A stretch of 57,015 bases of DNA from an uncultured Paracoccaceae bacterium (GCA_938002605.1 CALLAF010000040.1:1-57015), one strand, 5' to 3'; shown: positions 8,295 through 17,578, counted from the first letter of the stretch. Made by a program: numbers and translations. The notes: a model not told the origin generated them from the sequence alone.

Positions 8295-8312
8295 GTTATA
8301 TTATAAGATAAC
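8295..8312. promoter_or_regulatory. Zur-box-like palindrome upstream of the zinc operon
   Basis: GTTATATTATAAGATAAC is an 18-base near-palindrome (16 of 18 positions symmetrical) with GTTAT/ATAAC ends, similar to the AT-rich boxes bound by the zinc repressor Zur in alphaproteobacteria. It sits about 155 bases upstream of the ZrgA-like start and no other gene start is near. The match comes from memory of the consensus, not from a scan. Confidence 0.6.
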
Positions 8313-8434
8313 ATCCAGCAAGCGCGAATGCACGCTAATTGCAAAACCGTCAAAGACGCACGCGACAATGCCTTACAGCACTATCGCCTGGCCATGGTTT
8401 TATGGTTGTCGTCGTCGCCTCGCCCCTGATTTCG

Positions 8435-8830
8435 CTATTGATAACGCCCGAGCCTTTGCATCACTTCGATTTCGTACCCATCAGGGTCCTGAACGAAGAA
8501 AAACCGAGCGAGAGTTTTTCCTTCAAGTGCAAAATCAACGAGCTTGCGCGGGGCGAGCCCGGCTTCCTCAAACCGTTGATGTTCAGCATCGACGTCATCG
8601 ACAACAAATGCCGTGTGGCCATACCCGTTCCCAAGGTCATATGGCGCGCTTTGGTTTTTGTTGATTGTTAGCTCCAATTCAAAGGTATTTTCCGCGTTGG
8701 AAAGGTAAACCAGTGTAAAGCCGTCAAAGTCCAAACGTTCCGCAACCTTCAACCCGAATGCTTGGTCGTAAAATGCGACGGATTTGCTTTCGTCCAGAAC
8801 GCGTATCATCGCGTGTACAAACTTTGCCAA
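8435..8830 (-). CDS. gloA: Glyoxalase I-like (VOC superfamily) protein
   Basis: This 131-residue protein matches lactoylglutathione lyase in length (E. coli GloA has 135) and layout: two beta-alpha-beta-beta-beta modules. The four expected metal ligands are present: His in HAMIRVLD, Glu in FELELTIN, His in GHTAFVVDD and Glu in DGYEIEVMQR. The enzyme converts the methylglyoxal-glutathione adduct to S-lactoylglutathione in the cytosol. The start is a TTG at 8830: AAGGAG lies 7 bases upstream and homology begins at AKFVHAMIRV, whereas the longer ORF to 8899 lacks a site. It is a single-gene unit between the zinc operon and a LysR gene. Another VOC dioxygenase-like role is possible. Confidence 0.78.
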   Translation of the reverse strand: MAKFVHAMIRVLDESKSVAFYDQAFGLKVAERLDFDGFTLVYLSNAENTFELELTINKNQSAPYDLGNGYGHTAFVVDDVDAEHQRFEEAGLAPRKLVDFALEGKTLARFFFVQDPDGYEIEVMQRLGRYQ

Positions 8831-8950
8831 TGTGTATCTCCTTAGGCTTTGCAGTCTTTTGACCCCTAATACATTAAGTTCGGGGCGGGTATGAACCAAG
8901 TACGACCATGCATGAACCTATAGGGGCGGAATGGCTAGAACGTTACGGCG

Positions 8951-9838
8951 TCAGCGTTTGAGTTGCGCGGCAAGAAAATCGTAAACACGGCGTATACGGC
9001 GGCTGGTTGAAAGTTCACGGTGCGCGACAAGCCAAATTGGAAACCTGAGCGGCTCTAAATCAGGCAAGACCCGCACCACGGCAGGTTCAGCGTCACCAAT
9101 ATAAGCATCCAGTATCCCAATACCTGCCCCCTGTTTAACCAATTCCCACATGACCAGATAGCTCTCGGTCACCAATGGGAAATTATCTTCGGTAAGCCCA
9201 AGGCCCAGACTGTTCAGCCCCTTCAGCATCATCCCTGAGTGGTCCAAGTTGATAAAATCGGCGTGCCGCAAATCATAGGATACTGCCGGGTTCCCTAGCT
9301 TTTCAATATAGCTGGGTGCCGCATAGAGGATCGCATCCGCCATCCCGATTTTCTTGGCAATCAGATCAGGTTCGGTCGGGCGAAAATTGCGCACAGCAAT
9401 GTCGGCTTCACGGCGGCGCAAATCGCTGGCGCGGTTTGAGACGACAATCTCGACCTGAATGCCCGGCTCTTCTTGACGCAGTTTGGCGATGATCGGAGGA
9501 AGCAAAACGGCAGCATAGGTTTCGCTCGCGGCGATCGAAATAGACCCTTCCAGCGTCTGCGATTGACCATGCGCCGTGAGCGACACGTGTTGCGCGGCCT
9601 CGCCCATCGCACGCGCATGTTCGAGCAACTCCATCCCACTCGGTGTCAGGTTTAGGCCATGTCCGACCCGTTCAAACAGCACCACACCAAGTTCTTTTTC
9701 AAGCCCATCCACCTGACGCCCAAGGGTCGGTTGCGCCATGCCCAAGGCGCGCGCAGCAGCCGACAAAGACCCTTCCTCTGCGGTCACAAGAAATGCCCGT
9801 GCTTTGTTCCAATCAAATTTTACTGCACGCCAATCCAT
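8951..9838 (-). CDS. LysR-family transcriptional regulator
   Basis: This 295-residue regulator has an N-terminal winged helix-turn-helix (FLVTAEEGSLSAAARALGMAQ, then TLGRQVDGLEKELGVVLFER) and a type 2 periplasmic-binding-like effector domain from about residue 90. It is divergent from the DUF4386/MDR pair starting at 9929, with 90 bases between, the usual arrangement for a LysR regulator and its target. That gap contains ATATGCATAT (9843-9852), a possible part of its binding site. The start at 9838 (MDWRAVKFDW) is chosen over 9880 because the HTH begins at the usual distance. Effector unknown. Confidence 0.85.
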   Translation of the reverse strand: MDWRAVKFDWNKARAFLVTAEEGSLSAAARALGMAQPTLGRQVDGLEKELGVVLFERVGHGLNLTPSGMELLEHARAMGEAAQHVSLTAHGQSQTLEGSISIAASETYAAVLLPPIIAKLRQEEPGIQVEIVVSNRASDLRRREADIAVRNFRPTEPDLIAKKIGMADAILYAAPSYIEKLGNPAVSYDLRHADFINLDHSGMMLKGLNSLGLGLTEDNFPLVTESYLVMWELVKQGAGIGILDAYIGDAEPAVVRVLPDLEPLRFPIWLVAHRELSTSRRIRRVYDFLAAQLKR

Positions 9839-9928
9839 ACGAATATGCATATCAAAGTTAGAAAATTGGTCAATTCGCATAGACCGTCACAGATCGTAGA
9901 TCTTCGCCGACACAGAAAGGATACGCAA

Positions 9929-10627
9929 ATGACATCCATCTCAAAGAATAACTGGGATCCGCAGGCGGCGCGTTTAGCTGGCGCGCTGTATCTTTCCATT
10001 GCGGTCTGCGGCGGGTTTAGCATTGGCTATGTCCCGATGCAGATCGTCGCAACCGATGCCGCATCATCCAGTGCCAATCTGATGGCAAATCTCGGACTTT
10101 TTAAGCTGGGGGTCCTGGCAGATAGCGCGGTGATCCTGTTCGAACTCGCCATCACGGCGATACTGTTCCAAATGTTCCGCCATGTCGGACCGACCATGTC
10201 GATAGTCGCGCTGATCTCGCGGGCGGGTATGATCACGGTGATGGGGATCAACCTGTTACTATGGGTGATGCCATATATTTTGTTACGCGGCGATGCCGGC
10301 CCAACCCCGCTTGTGCAGTTCTGTTTTGAGGCCCACGCGATGGGCGTCTTTGTTTGGCAGCTTTTCTTTGGGGTGCATCTATTGGCGCTTGGCTGGCTGA
10401 TCCTCAAATCCAACGTCGTGCCGCATTTGCTGGGGCGCGGATTGTTTGCCGGCGCGTTTGGCTATCTTATCCAAGGGGTCGCCGCGCTGGCGTTCATCGA
10501 CATTGCCCTGATCAACTACGCCAGCATCGGCCTGCTTGTAATCGTCACAATTTCAGAGGTCAGCTTTGGCCTATGGCTGATGATTTGGGGCAGCCGCATA
10601 TCCCCAACCCAAGCCGTTACAGCGTAA
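9929..10627 (+). CDS. DUF4386 family membrane protein
   Basis: This 232-residue protein has about six predicted transmembrane helices and matches DUF4386 in length and in its start, QAARLAGALYLSIAVCGGFSIGYVP with the helix that follows. The function of the family is unknown. It precedes an MDR oxidoreductase by 12 bases, so both are likely cotranscribed and controlled by the divergent LysR regulator. The start at 9929 follows AGAAAGGA with 6-8 bases spacing; the longer frame back to 9659 runs through the LysR gene. Confidence 0.78.
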   Translation: MTSISKNNWDPQAARLAGALYLSIAVCGGFSIGYVPMQIVATDAASSSANLMANLGLFKLGVLADSAVILFELAITAILFQMFRHVGPTMSIVALISRAGMITVMGINLLLWVMPYILLRGDAGPTPLVQFCFEAHAMGVFVWQLFFGVHLLALGWLILKSNVVPHLLGRGLFAGAFGYLIQGVAALAFIDIALINYASIGLLVIVTISEVSFGLWLMIWGSRISPTQAVTA

Positions 10628-10639
10628 AGGAGACCATCA

Positions 10640-11614
10640 ATGCTTGCATACTCATACTCACGTTACGGCTCTCCCGACGTATTGGAACAAGTCACCCTGC
10701 CCACACCAATACCGCAGCCGAACGAAGTGCTCGTCAAAATATATGCAACGACTGTCAGCGCAGGTGATTGGCGCGCCCGCAGTCTTACTATGCCAAAGGG
10801 GCTTGGTTTTATGGGGCGGCTTGTGTTTGGGATAACGGAGCCACGCAAACCGGTCCTGGGTACCGAATTTTCGGGCGAAGTTGCCGCCGTCGGACCAGAA
10901 GTCACCAATTTCCATCCGGGCGACAAAGTGATCGGATTTCCCGGAGCCAGCTTTGGCGCTCATGCAGAGTTTATCACCATGCCTTCGGACGGTAAGCTGG
11001 TCCGAAAGCCAGACAATATCAGTTTCGAACAAGCCGCAGCAATTCCATTTGGTGGCACCACGGCCTATGATTTTCTGGTCAACAAGGCAAAGTTGCAGCC
11101 GGGCGCAAAACTATTGATCAACGGCGCATCGGGTTCAGTCGGATCGGCCTGTGTCCAAATCGCAAAGCATCTGGGCGCGCATGTAACGGCGGTTTGTAGT
11201 GCCAAAAACGCGCAAATGGTCACCCAGCTGGGTGCGGATCACGTGATCGATTACAAGACCCAAGACGTCATCACCGACGGCGTGCGCTATGATACTATTG
11301 TCGATGCAGTTAGCACAGTTCCTTGGGCGCAGGCGCGCCACGCGTTGCGCCCCGGCGGGCAGATGGTTTTGATCGCGGGCAAAACATCGGATATGCTGTT
11401 TGGGCCGCTTAAGGCCCGGCTCGCGGGCAAGCGATTAATTGGCGGTGTTGCCTCTGAACGCCGTGAAATCATTGCAGCCGTGACCCATCTAGCCGCGCAG
11501 GGAATTTTTCAACCAGTCATCGGTCGCAACTATCCGTTTGACGAAATGAAGGCGGCCCATGCGCATGTCGATACCGGGCACAAATGCGGGAATGTGGTGG
11601 TTACTGTGATTTAG
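10640..11614 (+). CDS. MDR-superfamily NAD(P)-dependent oxidoreductase (quinone reductase type)
   Basis: This 324-residue protein has a GroES-like N-terminal domain (LPTPIPQPNEVLVKIYATTV, GDWRAR, GTEFSGEVAAVG) and a Rossmann domain with INGASGSVGSACVQIAKHLG near residue 160, the nucleotide-binding glycine motif. It lacks the structural-zinc cysteines of classical alcohol dehydrogenases, so a zinc-free quinone/enone reductase is the better call. AAAGGAG lies 7 bases before the ATG. It follows the DUF4386 gene in the same unit. Its last 14 bases overlap the end of the convergent LysR gene. Confidence 0.85.
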   Translation: MLAYSYSRYGSPDVLEQVTLPTPIPQPNEVLVKIYATTVSAGDWRARSLTMPKGLGFMGRLVFGITEPRKPVLGTEFSGEVAAVGPEVTNFHPGDKVIGFPGASFGAHAEFITMPSDGKLVRKPDNISFEQAAAIPFGGTTAYDFLVNKAKLQPGAKLLINGASGSVGSACVQIAKHLGAHVTAVCSAKNAQMVTQLGADHVIDYKTQDVITDGVRYDTIVDAVSTVPWAQARHALRPGGQMVLIAGKTSDMLFGPLKARLAGKRLIGGVASERREIIAAVTHLAAQGIFQPVIGRNYPFDEMKAAHAHVDTGHKCGNVVVTVI

Positions 11615-12503
11615 CCAACCAATCGTAGACAAGGCGCGCCTTGCCAGAGGCGCGCGAATGCAGTTTGATATAAAAACTCTTGGGTGATGCGACCCCGGCG
11701 GGCAACAGCTTTACCAATTTGCCGGATGCAACCAACGCATCCGACAGCCCATCCCAACCCAAAACCGCCCCCATATCGTCCTGTGCGGCTTGCAAGGCGA
11801 TGACGTAATTATTCACTTGGTGCGTGTTCTTAAGCGCCCCATGATAGCCCAGCGCACCGCACCATTCTTGCCAGTTGGTCCATCGCGCGTCAGGCGCATC
11901 CAGGTGTATCAGCGGGATTTTCGCCAAATCCGCGACGGTGTCGATCTTGTGTTTGGCGGCAAAACTGGGGCTGCCAAATGCCATGATCTGATCATGAAAG
12001 AGCGCGCAACACGTAGCTGTTTCTTTTGAAATGTCGCCGTAGTGGATGCTCAGATCACAATCGGATTGGGTCAGATCCGTGTCGCTCACAATCTGTGCCA
12101 CTGAAATATTGCCATGTACGCGCCAAAACTGCGCCAATCGCGGCGTCAGCCAAAGCGAACTGACCGCCGTTGTCGCCCTGATCGTAACTGCAGCCTTGGG
12201 CGCACGGGCGCGCAGCTGCCCAATTGCATCATCAATCCCTTCAAACCCACGCTGAATCGCAACCATCAGATAGGCGCCGGTTTCAGTCAGCTCAACACCA
12301 CGGTGATGGCGGGCAAATAAGGGGCGCTGCAAATCCGCCTCAAGCGCTTTGACTTGATGGCTGATCGCGGCGGCGGTCACGTTCAGCTCTGCTGCTGCGT
12401 GCTTGAAACTGACATGGCGCGCGGCGGCCTCGAAGCTTACCAGCGCAGTCATCGAAGGTAGACTATAGGGGCGTTGCGACAATTTACCTATCCCGATATC
12501 CAT
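11601..12503 (-). CDS. LysR-family regulator of the GcvA type, divergent from the MttB cluster
   Basis: This 300-residue protein has the GcvA-group signature: LPSMTALVSFEAAARHVSFK, then HAAAELNVTAAAISHQVKAL and FARHHRGVELTETG, followed by the effector domain. It is divergent from the MttB-family gene with a 133-base gap, which contains the small palindrome GTAAATTTTAC (12542-12552) and an AT-rich stretch where a T-N11-A type site would be expected. It probably controls the 12.6-20.1 kb cluster. The C terminus overlaps the convergent MDR gene by 14 bases. Confidence 0.85.
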   Translation of the reverse strand: MDIGIGKLSQRPYSLPSMTALVSFEAAARHVSFKHAAAELNVTAAAISHQVKALEADLQRPLFARHHRGVELTETGAYLMVAIQRGFEGIDDAIGQLRARAPKAAVTIRATTAVSSLWLTPRLAQFWRVHGNISVAQIVSDTDLTQSDCDLSIHYGDISKETATCCALFHDQIMAFGSPSFAAKHKIDTVADLAKIPLIHLDAPDARWTNWQEWCGALGYHGALKNTHQVNNYVIALQAAQDDMGAVLGWDGLSDALVASGKLVKLLPAGVASPKSFYIKLHSRASGKARLVYDWLAKSQ

Positions 12504-12636
12504 AACTTGTACTGATATACATACAGTCTATCGCAATTTGGGTAAATTTTACTAAGCCAGATCAAATTTTTTTGCAATTGCCCACGCCCGCATTTGGGCA
12601 GAGCTTACCTGTAGCCCCGCCCGAAAGGACTTGCAG

Positions 12637-14217
12637 ATGAGTATTGAGGTAAAACCGATCAAGACACGCCGATCACGGCGCGGCGGCGACCGTGCACGCA
12701 CATCCGCCCTAGGACAAAACCCACATCTTGTTACGCCTTTCATTACGCGCAAGATCAAACCCTATGAAATTCTAGACGAAGATCAACTTGAACAGATCGA
12801 GGCGACCTCGGAGCGGATCATGTCCGAGATCGGGATCGAGTTTCGTGATGATCCAGAGGTCGTTGAGCTGTTTCGCGCGCGCGGCGTCAGAGTCGAAAAT
12901 GTCACCGGCTCTGCGGGCGATCCGGCATGGCGGTTGCGGTTTGAACCGGGGCTCGCGCGTGACATCTTGCGTACTGCCCCCGAACGGTTCACGCAACATG
13001 CGCGCAATCCGGCAAAATCAATTGAGATCGGGACGGACGCCACGGTTTTTCTTCCTTCCTACGGCAGCCCCTTCATCATGGAAATGGACGGCACCCGGCG
13101 CTATGCCACGCTGCATGATTTTGAAAACCTTGTGAAGCTCGCGCAATCAGCGCCGTGGTTGCATCATTCAGGGGGCACCATTTGCGAACCCACGGATATC
13201 CCCGTCAACAAGCGCCATCTTGATATGGTTTACGCACATATGCGTTATTCGGATCGGCCGTTCTTGGGTTCCGTCACCGCCCCTGAACGCGCCGAAGATT
13301 CGATCGAGATGTGCCGCATTCTATTTGGTGCGGATTATGTCGATCAGCACTGCGTGATCATGGGTAATTTTAATACCACTTCCCCATTGGTCATTGATGG
13401 GATCACCAGCAAAGGCATCCGCACCTATGCGCGCGCCGGGCAAGGGTCGATCCACCTGCCGTTTTTGCTTGGCGGTGCCGTTGCGCCACTCACTATGGCA
13501 GGGCAAGTTGCACAAAACTTGGCCGAAACATTAGTCAGTGCCGCGATCACGCAGCTAGAACGCCCCGGCGCCCCGGCGGTCATCGCGAGCTTCATGAATA
13601 CGCTCGCCATGCGGTCGGGTTCTCCGACATTTGGCACGCCTGAACCAGCCGCGGCTAGCCTGATCATGGGGCAATTTGCGCGCCGATATAAATTGCCACT
13701 ACGCTGCGCCGGGAGTTTCACGACCTCCAAGCTGCCCGATGGACAAGCCATGCAGCAAAGTATGATGTCTGCCCTGTCGGCCGTGCAATCGGGTGCCAAT
13801 TTCATCATGCATATGGCCGGGTATTTGGATGGGCTTTTATCCATGTCCTACGAAAAGATGATGATGGACATTGACGTTTGCGCGGCGCTTCATGCCTACT
13901 TGCGCGGGGTCGATGTAAACGAAGACACGCTTGCCTTTGACGCGCTGGCCGAAGGCGGGCCGGGCCAACATATGTTCGGCTGCCAACATACATTACGCCA
14001 CTATGAAAGCGTCTATTGGGATAGTGCGCTTGATGACAATACACCTTGGGAAACTTGGGACGAAAACGGGCGAGTTGATATGGCCACACGTGCAAACCAA
14101 CGCTGGAAAGCGCAACTGGCGCAATATGAACCGCCCCCGCTTGATCCAGATAAGGACGCTGCGCTGAAAGCATTTGTCGTAAACAGGAAAGAAACGATGC
14201 CCGATATGTGGCATTAG
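12637..14217 (+). CDS. MttB-family methyltransferase (non-pyrrolysine)
   Basis: This 526-residue protein belongs to the trimethylamine methyltransferase superfamily. Non-pyrrolysine members (for example MtgB on glycine betaine, MtpB on proline betaine) move a methyl group from a quaternary amine to a corrinoid protein. Family stretches include EILDEDQLEQIEATSERIM, GGTICEPTDIPVNKRHLDM, GSPTFGTPEPAAASLIMGQ and EGGPGQHMFGCQHTLRHYE. No in-frame TAG occurs, so no pyrrolysine is implied. The N terminus has a basic stretch (RRSRRGGDRAR). The start is the ATG at 12637 after GAAAGGA; a TTG two codons earlier is less likely. No corrinoid protein or RamA-type activator is nearby, so partners must be encoded elsewhere or the reaction differs. 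The substrate is inferred to be a methylated amine. Confidence 0.85.
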   Translation: MSIEVKPIKTRRSRRGGDRARTSALGQNPHLVTPFITRKIKPYEILDEDQLEQIEATSERIMSEIGIEFRDDPEVVELFRARGVRVENVTGSAGDPAWRLRFEPGLARDILRTAPERFTQHARNPAKSIEIGTDATVFLPSYGSPFIMEMDGTRRYATLHDFENLVKLAQSAPWLHHSGGTICEPTDIPVNKRHLDMVYAHMRYSDRPFLGSVTAPERAEDSIEMCRILFGADYVDQHCVIMGNFNTTSPLVIDGITSKGIRTYARAGQGSIHLPFLLGGAVAPLTMAGQVAQNLAETLVSAAITQLERPGAPAVIASFMNTLAMRSGSPTFGTPEPAAASLIMGQFARRYKLPLRCAGSFTTSKLPDGQAMQQSMMSALSAVQSGANFIMHMAGYLDGLLSMSYEKMMMDIDVCAALHAYLRGVDVNEDTLAFDALAEGGPGQHMFGCQHTLRHYESVYWDSALDDNTPWETWDENGRVDMATRANQRWKAQLAQYEPPPLDPDKDAALKAFVVNRKETMPDMWH

Positions 14218-14243
14218 CGCGAGGGCGCACGAAAGGAAAACCC

Positions 14244-16289
14244 ATGTCGAACGATCCACTGTTGCAGCCCTATCAGCTTAAGCATCTGACGCTCAAGAAC
14301 CGGATCATGACGACCAGCCATGAACCCGCCTATCCCGAAGACGGGATGCCCAAGGACCGCTATACCGCCTATCACGCTGAACGCGCGAAGGCGGGCGTTG
14401 CATTGACGATGACCGCAGGATCAGCGGCCGTATCCAAAGACAGCCCGCCAGTGTTTAACAATGTTCTGGCCTACCGTGATGATGTGGTGCCGTGGATCCA
14501 ACAGCTGACCGATGCCTGTCACGAACATGGATCAGCGGTGATGATCCAACTTACCCATCTGGGGCGACGCACTGCATGGAACAAAGGCGATTGGTTACCT
14601 TCCGTCAGCTCTTCCAAGCACCGCGAACCTGCTCACCGGGCCTTTCCGAAATTGGTCGAAGATTGGGATATAGAACGCATTATCAACGATTTCGCCGATG
14701 CCGCTGAACGCATGAAATCAGGCGGCATGGATGGGATCGAATTGCAGGTCTACGGGCATTTGCTTGATCAATTCTGGTCGCCGTTAACCAATGACCTGAG
14801 CGGTCCCTACGGCGCAGATAGCTTGCAAACCCGGCTACAATTCCCGCTTGATGTTCTTTGTGCCATTCGCAAACGTGTTGGCGACGATTTCATCGTTGGC
14901 TTTCGCTACACCGCCGATGACGCCCAAAAAGGCGGCATCACCGAAGAAGAAGGCATCGAGATATCAAAAACGCTTGCCGCAACGGGGCAGCTAGATTTCT
15001 TAAACCTGATCCGGGGCCGCATTCAAACGGACCCCGCAATGACAGATGTGATCCCCGTGCAAGGCATGCCCAGCGCCCCGCATCTTGATTTTGCAGGCCG
15101 GGTAAAAGCGGCCACCGGTATGCCAACATTCCATGCCGCCCGTATCCCTGACGTCGCCACTGCACGCCATGCTATATCTGCCGGGCTTTTAGATATGGTG
15201 GGCATGACCCGTGCGCATATGGCTGATCCACATATCGTCCAAAAGATCATAGAAAACCGCGAAGACGACATTCGCCCTTGTGTCGGCGCGACCTACTGTC
15301 TGGATCGCATTTACCAAGCCGGTGACGCGCTGTGCATCCATAACGCGGCAACCGGGCGCGAATTGACAATGCCGCATGTAATCGCCCCAGCCCAAAAGCC
15401 GAAAAATGTCGTGATCGTCGGGGCTGGCCCGGCAGGGCTTGAGGCCGCACGGGTCGCTGCGGAACGTGGCCACCGGGTGACCGTGTTCGAAGCGCAACCA
15501 AATCCCGGCGGCCAAGTCCGGCTGACCACACAATCGGTCCGGCGGCGCGACATGATCGGCATCATTGATTGGCGCATGGCGCAATGCGCCGCACGCGATG
15601 TCACTTTTCACTTTAATACGTGGGCAGAGGCAGATGACGTCACCGCATTGAACCCCGATGTGGTGATCATCGCCACCGGCGGGTTGCCCAACACCGAATT
15701 GTTTGAAAGCGGCGTTGAACAAGGGCGCGCTGTAACCAGCTGGGATATCATCGCAGGCGATGTGAAGCCCGGACAAAACGTGCTAATATACGACGAAAGC
15801 GGTGATCATCCGGGGCTGCAAGCCGCCGAAGTCGCCGCCAATGCCGGGGCCACCGTTGAAGTGATGACCCCAGATCGCGTCTTTGCACCGGATATTATGG
15901 CAATGAATTTGGTTCCATATATGCGCGCATTGCAAGATAAGGAAGTCACGTTCACCGTCACTCGCAGGCTGTTGGATATCACGCCGGCGGGCAATCTGTT
16001 GACGGCTACGATTGGGACGGATTACAGCGATTTCACCGCTGAAAAGACCTATGATCAGGTGGTGATCAACTATGGCACCTTGCCATTGGATGATCTTTAT
16101 TTTGACCTGCGCCCGGCGTCGTCGAACCTCGGAGAGGTAAACTATGATGACCTCATCGCAGGCAAGCCGCAGACGCTCAACACCAACCCAGATGGGGCGT
16201 TTCAATTGTTCCGTATCGGTGACGCGGTGTCAGCGCGCAACACGCATGCCGCAATTTATGACGCTTTGCGATTGGTAAAGGACATCTAA
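14244..16289 (+). CDS. OYE-type FMN/FAD oxidoreductase (dimethylglycine/N-methylproline demethylase-like)
   Basis: This 681-residue protein has an Old Yellow Enzyme TIM barrel (about 1-345), an Fe-S segment and a FAD/NAD(P) domain starting at VVIVGAGPAGLEAARVAAERG (about residue 390). This is the architecture of trimethylamine dehydrogenase, 2,4-dienoyl-CoA reductase and the DgcA/N-methylproline demethylase group. Barrel motifs include NRIMTTSHEPAY, QLTHLGRRT and GIELQVYGHLLDQFWSP. In the cluster segment, C346, C352 and C364 align with three of the four trimethylamine dehydrogenase ligands, while the second position is Ala349. The gene begins 26 bases after the MttB-family gene with AAAGGA upstream; the alternative start at 14208 overlaps that gene. 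Oxidative N-demethylation of a tertiary amine is the likely role. Confidence 0.85.
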   Translation: MSNDPLLQPYQLKHLTLKNRIMTTSHEPAYPEDGMPKDRYTAYHAERAKAGVALTMTAGSAAVSKDSPPVFNNVLAYRDDVVPWIQQLTDACHEHGSAVMIQLTHLGRRTAWNKGDWLPSVSSSKHREPAHRAFPKLVEDWDIERIINDFADAAERMKSGGMDGIELQVYGHLLDQFWSPLTNDLSGPYGADSLQTRLQFPLDVLCAIRKRVGDDFIVGFRYTADDAQKGGITEEEGIEISKTLAATGQLDFLNLIRGRIQTDPAMTDVIPVQGMPSAPHLDFAGRVKAATGMPTFHAARIPDVATARHAISAGLLDMVGMTRAHMADPHIVQKIIENREDDIRPCVGATYCLDRIYQAGDALCIHNAATGRELTMPHVIAPAQKPKNVVIVGAGPAGLEAARVAAERGHRVTVFEAQPNPGGQVRLTTQSVRRRDMIGIIDWRMAQCAARDVTFHFNTWAEADDVTALNPDVVIIATGGLPNTELFESGVEQGRAVTSWDIIAGDVKPGQNVLIYDESGDHPGLQAAEVAANAGATVEVMTPDRVFAPDIMAMNLVPYMRALQDKEVTFTVTRRLLDITPAGNLLTATIGTDYSDFTAEKTYDQVVINYGTLPLDDLYFDLRPASSNLGEVNYDDLIAGKPQTLNTNPDGAFQLFRIGDAVSARNTHAAIYDALRLVKDI

Positions 16290-16345
16290 CTGGGGTTTTG
16301 AACGCATGACCGTCATTTTCTAACGATATAAACTTATATATTGCA

Positions 16346-16361
16346 ATAATATCGATATTAT
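16346..16361. promoter_or_regulatory. Perfect 16-base palindrome upstream of the TRAP operon
   Basis: ATAATATCGATATTAT is perfectly symmetrical and lies in the 251-base gap between the demethylase-like gene and the TRAP binding-protein gene, about 180 bases before the latter. AT-rich sequence around 16325-16362 suggests a promoter here. It may be a regulator site for a second transcript covering the transporter. Confidence 0.45.
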
Positions 16362-16540
16362 GTCAGCCTCGCAATCCAGAGACGGGGGGAGCCGCTTTGA
16401 AGCATCATAATTTGGTTACCGATCATGCGATCGGCCGGATGACACGCACCCTCCTAACTTATGACCCGGCGCATAAAAGCAACCGCGCCGCGTGATCGCA
16501 TATCGCGAGGCAAACCGCCGTAACCATCTGGGAGGATGAC

Positions 16541-17569
16541 ATGAAACACACTTTACGCGTAGCCCTAGCGGGTCTTTTGCTAGGTTCAACAGCCGTATCA
16601 GCGCAAACCGTTGAAGGCCCCGAAGTCAATTGGAGTTTTTCAATGTGGGGCAACCCACGTGCACTATCCGCTGGGATGGAGGCCATCGCAGAGGAAGTGG
16701 CCACGCAAACGGGCGGCAACTTTAACATCGAAATTTTCTACGGCGGGCAATTGTCTGGCGCACGCGAGAACCTTGATGGGCTCCAGCTGAACGCTTTTGA
16801 AGGCGCGGCCATCTGCAATTTCTACCACCCCGGCAAAAATCCCGCTTGGATGGTGTTTTCGCTACCGTTCTTGCCACTTGGTGACCCGGCCGTAGATCAA
16901 TATGTGCGTGCAAAATTGTTTGAACATCCCGCCATCGTCGCAGACATGGAAGCATGGAATGCTATGCCGTATATGTCCGGGCTGCTGCCACAATACGAGA
17001 TCCTTGGCAAAGGTGATGCACCAATCGAGTTGAGCGGCTGGGAAGGCTTGCGGGTACGCGCGGGCGGTGGGCTCGGCAGCGCGATGGAAGCGCTTGGCGC
17101 GACCAAACAGACCCTTCCTGCGGGCGAAACATCAACCGCTTTCCAACGCGGCGCGCTTGATGCTGCCGCATTCCCCTACACATATGCGCACGTCAGCTTT
17201 GGCATTGCAGAAGAAGCGGAATGGTTCACATCCAATCTTGCCCCCGGCACATCAGAATGCGGATGGGTCTTTAACAAAACAGCCTATGACGCGCTGCCAG
17301 AACAGTATCAGACCCTGTTGATGGATCTGCGCGCTATGGGCATGGACATCGAACAAGCAGCCTATGCGGCCCAAGACGAAATCAACCTGCCGATCTTCCA
17401 AGATACGATGCAGGAAATCGTCTATTCCGACGCCCAAATCGCTGAATTCCGCGAAGTTGCGGGCCAGCCCGTCTGGGACGCTTGGATCGCAGACAATAGC
17501 GAAAAATTCGATGCCCAAGGCTTGTTTGACGCCGTTTGGGCCTACGCAGAAGAAGCACAAAACCAATAG
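16541..17569 (+). CDS. TRAP transporter periplasmic binding protein (DctP family)
   Basis: This 342-residue secreted protein has a Sec signal (MKHTLRVALAGLLLGSTAVSAQ). The mature part has the DctP layout, including the conserved ligand-arginine region GWEGLRVRAGGGLGSAMEAL and the segment TAFQRGALDAAAFPYTYAHV. It would bind the solute in the periplasm for the DctQM pair encoded next. GGGAGGATGAC precedes the ATG. Placement after an MttB-family protein and an amine-demethylase-like protein suggests a methylated amine or betaine, or an acid derived from it, as cargo; this is inference. Confidence 0.88.
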   Translation: MKHTLRVALAGLLLGSTAVSAQTVEGPEVNWSFSMWGNPRALSAGMEAIAEEVATQTGGNFNIEIFYGGQLSGARENLDGLQLNAFEGAAICNFYHPGKNPAWMVFSLPFLPLGDPAVDQYVRAKLFEHPAIVADMEAWNAMPYMSGLLPQYEILGKGDAPIELSGWEGLRVRAGGGLGSAMEALGATKQTLPAGETSTAFQRGALDAAAFPYTYAHVSFGIAEEAEWFTSNLAPGTSECGWVFNKTAYDALPEQYQTLLMDLRAMGMDIEQAAYAAQDEINLPIFQDTMQEIVYSDAQIAEFREVAGQPVWDAWIADNSEKFDAQGLFDAVWAYAEEAQNQ

Positions 17570-17578
17570 GTTTTCTTG

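Noticed and set aside
9843..9852. ATATGCATAT as the LysR operator for the DUF4386/MDR pair
   Set aside because: A 10-base AT palindrome is too common to call; it is only mentioned with the LysR gene.
16397..16495. Possible leader peptide of 32 codons (TTG start) before the TRAP operon
   Set aside because: It has a fair ribosome site but no coding signature, no repeated codons and no attenuator-like structure behind it.
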